Source of the DNA: Fructobacillus sp. CRL 2054
Lineage (GTDB): Bacteria > Bacillota > Bacilli > Lactobacillales > Lactobacillaceae
Assembly: GCF_028764065.1 (NCBI RefSeq)
Contig: NZ_JACOFN010000004.1
Coordinates: 41,008-105,007 of the forward strand
DNA: 64,000 nucleotides
Direction: 5' to 3'
Positions 58,318-64,000 of this stretch are shown here, piece after piece. The translations under genes were made by a program, and so were the position numbers. Positions within the stretch are counted from its first letter, which is position 1. Every line of letters starts with the position of its first letter. The notes under the pieces are model-generated. The model was not told where the DNA came from, did not search any database, and saw nothing but the letters and a program-made list of their open reading frames with translations.

Positions 58318-58935
58318 TTACTTTGGAAGGTTGTCCTTCATTTCCTTGACCAATTGTTGAATTTCTTCAGCCGGTACCTGTCGCTTTTCAACTTCGGCCT
58401 TTAGCTTGACGTCATAAGAAGTCTTTGGCTGATTAAGTGAATCGAGTTTTTGGCAAAGGGACTGGAAGCCAGAGTGCTGTACCTCATCGGCCGTTGCGTT
58501 TTGTTCCTTCAAAATGAAGTAATGCAAAATGATGTGCTCGATTAGATCGACGCGAGTAATGTTTTGCTTTTCTTGTGAGACAAAAGAAGCTGCGATTGCC
58601 TCGTTATCAGAATATTCAGGGTGTTCGTCCTTCATACGGTTGAAGATACGGTAGCAAGCTTGGAATTGGTTCAGACTTTCATAGCCACGAATGTTTTCAA
58701 AGTCGTGGTGGAAGTAGAAGCCGCCAAGGCTCTTGCCGGAGTTTCCACGAACAGGGGCGTGAATACCGGATGTTGAACCAGCCGCAATGGCTTGGTGTAG
58801 TTTCTTGTAGTAGGAGCTGAGGTTAAAGAAGTCCCTTAACTTTGCTTCATCTTGGTGGTTTTTCTTGATGGCTGCCAAAGCTGTTTGGTAGTCTTGACTC
58901 TTATAAAGGTCTTGATAACTGGTTTGTTCTTTCAT
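58318..58935 (-). CDS. Protein of unknown function, 205 residues
   Basis: Two adjacent ATGs (58938, 58935) follow AGGAG; the second has better spacing. The soluble product is mostly helical with KSQDYQTALAAIKKNHQDEAKLRDFFNLSSYYKKLHQAIAAG, a Gly-rich middle (GNSGKSLGGFYFHHDF) and a C-terminal charged helix (VPAEEIQQLVKEMKDNLPK). No signal peptide or catalytic motif is recognised. It lies behind rpsD but is separated from it by a terminator. Confidence 0.65.
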   Translation of the reverse strand: MKEQTSYQDLYKSQDYQTALAAIKKNHQDEAKLRDFFNLSSYYKKLHQAIAAGSTSGIHAPVRGNSGKSLGGFYFHHDFENIRGYESLNQFQACYRIFNRMKDEHPEYSDNEAIAASFVSQEKQNITRVDLIEHIILHYFILKEQNATADEVQHSGFQSLCQKLDSLNQPKTSYDVKLKAEVEKRQVPAEEIQQLVKEMKDNLPK

Positions 58936-58964
58936 CATATTCTCCTAGTTATTTAATGGCAAAG

Positions 58965-58997
58965 AAAAAAGCCAGTGCAGAAAGCACTGGCTTTTTT
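58965..58997 (-). terminator. Terminator of rpsD
   Basis: AAAAAAGCCAGTGC and GCACTGGCTTTTTT flank AGAAA; symmetric, but placed behind rpsD on the minus strand. Confidence 0.88.
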
Positions 58998-59020
58998 GTA
59001 CAACCAAATGATATAAAAGA

Positions 59021-59632
59021 TTATCCCAAACGGTTGTAGTATTCGACGATCAATGCTTCGTTGATGTCGGCATCAAGTTCTTCGCGTTCTGGCAAACGAA
59101 CAAGCTTACCTTCCAACTTTTCAGCGTCAAATTCAACGAATTGTGGACGTGAAACAACTGATTCAACAGCGATTTGGATAGGAACAATGTTCTTTGACTT
59201 TTCGCGAACAGAGATAACTTGGCCAGGTACCACTTCGTATGAAGGGATATCAACGCGCTTGCCATCAACCAAGATGTGGCCGTGGTTTACCAATTGACGT
59301 GCTTGTTGGCGAGTAGTTGCCAAACCAAGACGGTAAACCAATGAGTCCAAACGACGTTCGAGCAAGATCATGAAGTTAGTACCGTGAGTACCTTGACGGA
59401 TCTTACCAGCCTTGTTGAACAAACCGTGGAATTGACGTTCAGTCAAACCGTAAGTAAAGCGCAACTTTTGCTTTTCGCGAAGTTGAACACCATATTCAGA
59501 AACCTTACCGCGACGACCTTGTCCGTGGTCACCAGGGGCGTAGGCACGACGTGCCAATTCCTTACCAGTTCCTGAAAGTGAAACACCTAAACGACGTGAA
59601 ACACGCCACTTTGGTCCAGTATAACGTGACAT
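59021..59632 (-). CDS. rpsD: 30S ribosomal protein S4
   Basis: The 203-residue protein has the normal length and motifs: [20 protein letters not shown], the basic [18 protein letters not shown], the S4 RNA-binding fold [41 protein letters not shown] and the C-terminus [11 protein letters not shown]4 starts assembly of the small subunit. In Firmicutes it stands alone and controls its own mRNA; the long leader here fits that. GGAGGAC precedes the ATG. Confidence 0.98.
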   Translation of the reverse strand: MSRYTGPKWRVSRRLGVSLSGTGKELARRAYAPGDHGQGRRGKVSEYGVQLREKQKLRFTYGLTERQFHGLFNKAGKIRQGTHGTNFMILLERRLDSLVYRLGLATTRQQARQLVNHGHILVDGKRVDIPSYEVVPGQVISVREKSKNIVPIQIAVESVVSRPQFVEFDAEKLEGKLVRLPEREELDADINEALIVEYYNRLG

Positions 59633-59796
59633 AATATATGTCCTCCAAAATGTATTTTGCTGTACATTGAAGGGTAAGCACCAGATGCGTGCAGCGTCAA
59701 AAATTTACGTTTCTCAGGGACAGTAGCTATGCCCTTACTAACGATTCGAGACGTTGTTGACGCGCTTCTTTGCCTACTGCTACTCAATAAACAACT
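59633..59796 (-). promoter_or_regulatory. Long leader of rpsD (candidate S4-binding leader)
   Basis: About 160 untranslated bases separate the likely transcription start (near 59796) from the rpsD ATG. No small gene is seen. In B. subtilis S4 represses its own translation through a folded leader; this leader could do the same, but I could not confirm the consensus fold by eye. Confidence 0.5.
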
Positions 59797-59802
59797 TTCA
59801 TA

Positions 59803-59831
59803 AGTATAGCAGGATTAAGGGGAGAAGGCAA
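59803..59831 (-). promoter_or_regulatory. Promoter of rpsD
   Basis: On the minus strand TTGCCT (59831-59826) and TATACT (59808-59803) are 17 bases apart. Confidence 0.8.
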
Positions 59832-59979
59832 ACCTTGTCTTGGTTGGGAGAAGCAAAATTAACTTTTTATTCTATAAAAAAGTTAAGAAAAGTCTAAAAG
59901 ATGCCCTCAAAAGGGGCAGGCTAGTCGAAATAGTGTAAAGTTGATACTAGCATATACTGAAGAGAAGAGGATACAACCA

Positions 59980-61683
59980 ATGTGGATCATCATCGGAATC
60001 ATTCTTGTACTAGCTGTCTTTGCTGCTGTTTCCTGGGCAATCTTGGAACAGCGTAAAGCAGCAGGGCAGGTGGCCGACTTTGAGCTGGCAAAAAAAGCTC
60101 TCTTAAATGAACACGTGGAAAAGATGATTGCAGATGCGCGAAAGATTTCGCTTTCTGGGCAGGCCTTGAAGGAATACGAAACAATTCAAGGACAATATTC
60201 CTATTTAAAGAAGACACTTTTTGCCAAAATTGACCAAGAACATGCATCTGCGGAATCAAAGACGGGTGGCTTGAACGTCTGGGGAACAAAGCGTGCTCTC
60301 CGTCACTTATTGGCTTTGACCAAGGAAGCGGCACAGGTTCAGGCAAGTATCAAGGATGGCTTAGATAACTTGTACAAGCAAAACGACCGTCATCACGCTG
60401 CTATTGAACAGTTACACGATGAACGTGATACGATTTTGAAGCGAATTGCTGAAGAACCTGAAAACTTCGGTCCAGCGGCAGCAGCTTTGACAGACTTTGT
60501 TAAGCAGGGCGAAGATTCGTATCGTGAATATAAGCAATTAGTAGAAGACGGTGAAGCATTGAAGGCTTCCGAGGCCTTTGAGGCCTTGGGAATGGAAGCC
60601 GGTCAGATGACCCATTACCTTCAATCTGTTCCAGTGATTTTTAACGCGATTAATGGTAAGTACCTTGATCAAGTACAGGAAATTGTGGACGGAAAGGCGA
60701 AGCTAGAGGCCCGGGGTGTTGTCTTTGATGACGACGCTATCCAAGCGGATTTGGATAAAGTCGATGCAGACCGTATGGCAGCCTTAGCGGCCTTGAAAGA
60801 TTTGAAAATCAAGGAAGCAACGGACTTGCAGTTGGGTTTGAATAAGCAGATTCAAGCGCTCTATGATAAGTTGCAATTTGAGTTGGATGCCTATGACCGT
60901 TACTTCAAGCAACAGGATTTGGTCAAGCAAGCCTTTGACCGTATCTCCGAGCAAAACCACTCTTTGATGATTGAACTAGCCTACTTGAAAGCTCGCTTCC
61001 AGTTGACCCACGATGAAGAGGGTCAGCAACAGGAATACGCTAAGGAAATTGAAGACCTTGTTGCTGGGCAAAAGGAAGTATCATCTGCCTTGTCTGATAA
61101 GACAATGACCTATTCGGATGCTTGTGAGCGTCAACAGAAATGGTTGACTCTGATGGGCGAACTTGACCAAGATCAAGTGGCCATGTATAAGCAAATTGAG
61201 GAGTTCCAGCCAGCCTTGAAGTCGGCTAAGAAGTATTCAATTGCTTACATTGATGAATTAAAGGATTTGAAGCGTTCTTTGGAGCGCCGCGACCTACCTG
61301 GCCTACCAAAGTTGTTCTTGGACCACTTCTTTGCCATGTCTGATGAAATGACTCGCTTGGATGATGCGGTCAACGCTTCCCGTGTTGATTTGGATGCCGT
61401 TCAGCGTCAGGTGAACATTGTGTCATCTGATTTGGACACTTTGAAAGAAGATGCCAAAGTTGTTGCCGAACAGGCTGACCTGGCCGTTGCCTTGTTGCAG
61501 TATGCTTCTCGCTACGCCGTTGAAAACGTACGCATGGGCGATGCTTTGAAAGAAGCGCAAGTTCTCTATGACGAAGAATTTGATTATGCTCAAGTGATTG
61601 AAAAGATTAAGCCAATCTTGAACGAGTTAGAGCCAGAGGCTTATGCTCGTTTGGTTGCTAACCAAGATCCAGTTGAGTTATAA
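59980..61683 (+). CDS. ezrA: Septation ring regulator EzrA
   Basis: The ATG at 59980 follows AAGAGG; the frame open to 59941 begins with TTG and has no site. The 567-residue protein has one N-terminal membrane span (IIIGIILVLAVFAAVSWAIL) and then a very long helical, spectrin-like cytosolic part. It shows the EzrA-type pattern of four-to-five coiled segments and the late SAKKYSIAYIDELKDLKRSLE region. EzrA limits extra FtsZ rings and links the divisome to wall synthesis. It is divergent from rpsD and closed by a two-way terminator. Confidence 0.88.
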   Translation: MWIIIGIILVLAVFAAVSWAILEQRKAAGQVADFELAKKALLNEHVEKMIADARKISLSGQALKEYETIQGQYSYLKKTLFAKIDQEHASAESKTGGLNVWGTKRALRHLLALTKEAAQVQASIKDGLDNLYKQNDRHHAAIEQLHDERDTILKRIAEEPENFGPAAAALTDFVKQGEDSYREYKQLVEDGEALKASEAFEALGMEAGQMTHYLQSVPVIFNAINGKYLDQVQEIVDGKAKLEARGVVFDDDAIQADLDKVDADRMAALAALKDLKIKEATDLQLGLNKQIQALYDKLQFELDAYDRYFKQQDLVKQAFDRISEQNHSLMIELAYLKARFQLTHDEEGQQQEYAKEIEDLVAGQKEVSSALSDKTMTYSDACERQQKWLTLMGELDQDQVAMYKQIEEFQPALKSAKKYSIAYIDELKDLKRSLERRDLPGLPKLFLDHFFAMSDEMTRLDDAVNASRVDLDAVQRQVNIVSSDLDTLKEDAKVVAEQADLAVALLQYASRYAVENVRMGDALKEAQVLYDEEFDYAQVIEKIKPILNELEPEAYARLVANQDPVEL

Positions 61684-61689
61684 GCACAT

Positions 61690-61720
61690 AAAAAAGCGAT
61701 ACCATTTGGTATCGCTTTTT
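61690..61720. terminator. Two-way terminator after ezrA
   Basis: AAAAAGCGATACC and GGTATCGCTTTTT flank ATTT. Confidence 0.9.
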
Positions 61721-61722
61721 GT

Positions 61723-63135
61723 TTACTTGTTTTTCTTTGATGAGATAGTTGAATGCTTCATACCGTAGAAGAAGTACCAGAGTAGTCCGATGACAACCCA
61801 GATAGCGTAGAGCTTCAAGGTAATCATTGGGAGACGGATAATCAAGAAGAGAGACAATCCGGCAGCCAGAGCTGGAAGCACTGGGTAGAATGGCATCTTG
61901 AATCCTGTATGTTGCAAATCCTGACGCTTTCGTAGGAAGAGCACCCCAAAGGTGATAAACATAAAGGCAGTTAAAGTGCCGATGTTAATCAAGTTTGTCA
62001 AAGTTGAAAGTGGGATGAATCCGGCAAGTACCGTTTCCACGACAACGGCTAAGATGATGGCGTTTTGTGGTAAGTGGTTCTTGTTCACTTTTCCAAGTCC
62101 CTTTGGCATCAAGCCGTCACGTCCGAATGAGTAAGCGAGACGGGATGAGGCGAAAATCAAGGCCAGGATGGCGGTAAACATACCAATCAAAGCACCAATT
62201 GTAATGACCACTGAGAACTGTGTTTGCTTAATTGTTTGTAAAGCAAAGGCTGCGGGATCATCAACCCCAAGCTTCTTATAGTTAACGATTCCCGTCAAAA
62301 CGATGGCGAAGAGCGTGTAGAGGGTTGAAGAGATGACAACCGTTCCCAAAATTCCGCGCGACATTGTCTTCGTTGGGTTCTTTACTTCGGCTGCATGAGC
62401 AGCAATTGTATCAAATCCAAGGAAGGAGAAGATGATGGAAGCAGTCGCTGCGGTAATTCCACCAAGCCCCCAAAGCCCTGTTTGGAATTGCTTAGGGTAA
62501 AAGTCGGCGTAGTTAGTAGGTTTAATGAAGAAAAGACCACCGATGATGAAAAGTAAGATGATAGCAATCTTCAAGATAACGCCGGCGTTCTCGACTTTTT
62601 TGGACTGGGACAAGCCCGCAAAAAGAATGAAGGTTGAAACTAAGATAACGAGAACGGCTAAGAGATTCACAAGGCCGCCTTGGTCAGGTCCCACCTGTAG
62701 GTTAGTAGGTAATGGCATACCCATTTGTCCAAGAAGTGAGTTCAGGTAAGCGGCGAAACCAGTCGCAATGGCTGAAACAGCCAGGAAGTATTCAAGGATG
62801 AGTGACCAACCAAGGAGCCACCCGATGATTTCACCGTAGATAACCGATCCATATGAATAAGCCGAACCGGCAACTGGCATAGCAGAAGAGAATTCCGCGA
62901 AGGCCATTCCACAGATACCGGAGAAAAGTGCAGCTAATAGGAAGGCGATGGCAACGGCAGGACCAGCGTGGTTGGCTGCTTCGTGGCCGGGAAGGATAAA
63001 GATACCAGAACCAATCACGGTTCCGACACCTAAACCAATCAAATCCTTCGTTGAAAGAACGCGGGCCATTTGTCCGTCTTTTTCAAGGTAGCCTTCAACG
63101 GATTCCCGTTGAAAGGCTCGTTTTAGTAAGTTCAT
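61723..63135 (-). CDS. APC-family amino acid permease
   Basis: The 470-residue protein has about twelve to thirteen spans. The first-span motif LIGLGVGTVIGSGIFILPGHEAANHAGPAVAI is that of APC carriers with the unwound substrate site. FAEFSSAMPVAGSAYSYGSVIYGEIIGWLLGW and FSFLGFDTIAAHAAEVKNPTKTM follow. The N-terminal FQRESVEGYLEKDGQMARVL resembles cationic/branched amino acid permeases of the YfnA/CAT type. The substrate is not fixed by sequence. No ribosome site stronger than GAG is seen; the gene is divergent from the kinase gene. Confidence 0.88.
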   Translation of the reverse strand: MNLLKRAFQRESVEGYLEKDGQMARVLSTKDLIGLGVGTVIGSGIFILPGHEAANHAGPAVAIAFLLAALFSGICGMAFAEFSSAMPVAGSAYSYGSVIYGEIIGWLLGWSLILEYFLAVSAIATGFAAYLNSLLGQMGMPLPTNLQVGPDQGGLVNLLAVLVILVSTFILFAGLSQSKKVENAGVILKIAIILLFIIGGLFFIKPTNYADFYPKQFQTGLWGLGGITAATASIIFSFLGFDTIAAHAAEVKNPTKTMSRGILGTVVISSTLYTLFAIVLTGIVNYKKLGVDDPAAFALQTIKQTQFSVVITIGALIGMFTAILALIFASSRLAYSFGRDGLMPKGLGKVNKNHLPQNAIILAVVVETVLAGFIPLSTLTNLINIGTLTAFMFITFGVLFLRKRQDLQHTGFKMPFYPVLPALAAGLSLFLIIRLPMITLKLYAIWVVIGLLWYFFYGMKHSTISSKKNK

Positions 63136-63245
63136 ATTTAAAAATTCTCACTTTTTTCTAATTTATCACTTAATTGTAGCAGTTAAGAAATGGCTTGTCG
63201 ATTCTTTTAATGGTAAAATGATGCGAGTTGAGAGGAGATTGGTCA

Positions 63246-63800
63246 ATGGAAAAGCACGTGATTGTTTTAATGGGACCGGCTGGAGCTGGTAAAAGTACTG
63301 TTGCTTCTTATATAGAAGAAAAGTGGCAGATTCCACAAGTAATCACCCATACAACCCGTCCTAAGCGTGAAGGGGAAGTGGATGGTGTGGACTACTATTT
63401 TGAGACTGCTACGACTTTTCCGGAAAACCACTACCTTGAACAAGTTGAGTATGCTGGCAACCGTTATGGTTCTTCTATGGAAGGATTGGAGCGGGGATGG
63501 CAAAAAAAACATTTGGTTAGCATCGTTTTAGATACAAAGGGTGGCGAAACGTACCGCAAGGTGCTGGGTGGTAAAGTCTGCCTCTGGTATATCACAGTAT
63601 CAAACGCTTCTATATTAAAGGAACGTTTAGTTGGACGTGGGGATGATGAAGCAGCAATTGAGAAACGTTTGAACTCGGCTGAATTTAAACGTGACTTGGA
63701 GCTACCAACTAATATGGAAGGTCATGCCACCGTCATTTACAATGATAACTGGAATGAAACGAAGGAAGAAATCGATAAATTGATTAAAGGGATGAAATGA
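63246..63800 (+). CDS. Guanylate-kinase-like P-loop protein
   Basis: The ATG at 63246 lies behind GAGAGGAG; an in-frame start at 63228 is upstream of that site. The 184-residue protein has P-loop GPAGAGKS at residues 10-17 and ITHTTRPKREGEVDGVDYYF, the Arg-rich guanylate-binding segment of GMP kinases, with a matching VEYAGNRYGSS motif. The second half is more divergent than in the essential Gmk, so this may be a paralogue with a related nucleotide substrate. It is monocistronic as far as the window shows. Confidence 0.78.
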   Translation: MEKHVIVLMGPAGAGKSTVASYIEEKWQIPQVITHTTRPKREGEVDGVDYYFETATTFPENHYLEQVEYAGNRYGSSMEGLERGWQKKHLVSIVLDTKGGETYRKVLGGKVCLWYITVSNASILKERLVGRGDDEAAIEKRLNSAEFKRDLELPTNMEGHATVIYNDNWNETKEEIDKLIKGMK

Positions 63801-63882
63801 AAGGGTAAAAACAAACATTTTATATCTCTCTTTGCCCCTCATTCGGCTTTAGAATATTCGTTAATTTTCTTCGAAAAAAGCA

Positions 63883-63911
63883 TTGACCGAACGGGTCAAT
63901 GCCGGTATACT
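63883..63911 (+). promoter_or_regulatory. Strong promoter at the window end
   Basis: TTGACC (63883-63888) and TATACT (63906-63911) are 17 bases apart. It drives a gene outside the window. Confidence 0.8.
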
Positions 63912-63916
63912 AATTA

Positions 63917-63994
63917 TTGTTCCTTGCGAGGGACAAGCGGTTATCAAGTTTTGCTTGATAATCACCAGCAAAACTCATAAAAATAGTTGTTGCA
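63917..63994 (+). promoter_or_regulatory. Folded leader of an off-window gene, possibly ribosomal
   Basis: Right after the promoter, TTGTTCC (63917-63923) pairs with GGGACAA (63930-63936), and GGTTATCAAG pairs with CTTGATAATC around TTTTG (63939-63963). No start codon is reached before the edge. Strong promoter plus stacked short hairpins is the style of ribosomal protein leaders such as that of L21; the gene itself is not visible. Confidence 0.45.
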
Positions 63995-64000
63995 CAAGTT

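Overview
The window looks like a low-to-moderate GC Gram-positive chromosome from the heterofermentative Leuconostocaceae/Lactobacillaceae group, and Weissella is my best guess. This rests on the strong use of TTG for leucine, strong AAGGAG-type ribosome binding sites, U-run hairpin terminators, an LPxTG surface protein, lactobacillus-type gene orders (divIC-tilS-hpt-ftsH-hslO-lysS and rbsK-rpiA), and a D-Ala ligase with the Phe seen in vancomycin-resistant Leuconostoc-type cell walls. The genus is an inference; no rRNA gene is present to confirm it.

Layout. 0-11 kb: a partial secreted adhesin-like gene (minus), then rplM-rpsI behind a clear promoter and L13-type leader, a Fic protein, a 39-residue membrane peptide, and a cluster of three envelope proteins sharing a short N-terminal motif (two five-TM paralogues and a TcaA/YvbJ-like protein). 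An LPATG-anchored adhesin and three proteins of unknown function follow. 11.4-19.7 kb: a complete type I restriction-modification system (hsdR, hsdM, hsdS), two promoterless DNA-recognition cassettes in direct orientation, and a tyrosine recombinase broken by one in-frame TGA. 19.9-29.4 kb: a FUSC-like membrane protein, nitroreductase, the CIRCE-controlled groES-groEL operon, a DUF3290/DUF421 membrane pair, ribokinase and ribose-5-phosphate isomerase next to a nucleoside transporter, and a CBS-domain protein of CbpA type.

29.5-41 kb is a dense housekeeping run: pth, mfd, rqcP, divIC, tilS, hpt, ftsH, hslO, lysS. 41-47 kb holds four tRNA genes (two identical Asn, Thr, Leu), an MFS transporter, a divergent triosephosphate isomerase, enolase, a 3-methyladenine DNA glycosylase and tRNA-Arg. 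46.8-64 kb holds a YigZ protein, comFA-comFC, mreB, a small DUF2969 protein, rodA, a DUF2785 protein, ddl, a universal stress protein, a 6S RNA beside rarA, a YueI-like protein, an aminotransferase, rpsD with a long leader, ezrA, an APC permease and a guanylate-kinase-like protein. The window ends in a strong promoter and folded leader whose gene lies beyond the edge.

Main points for a second look: (1) four hsdS target-recognition cassettes, each bounded by the same two short direct repeats, with a disabled recombinase beside them; (2) an Hsp33 chaperone without a single cysteine, so without the zinc/redox switch; (3) the shared N-terminal motif in three neighbouring envelope genes, present twice in the TcaA-like protein; (4) Phe262 in Ddl, predicting D-Ala-D-Lac synthesis; (5) a triosephosphate isomerase altered at usually invariant positions.
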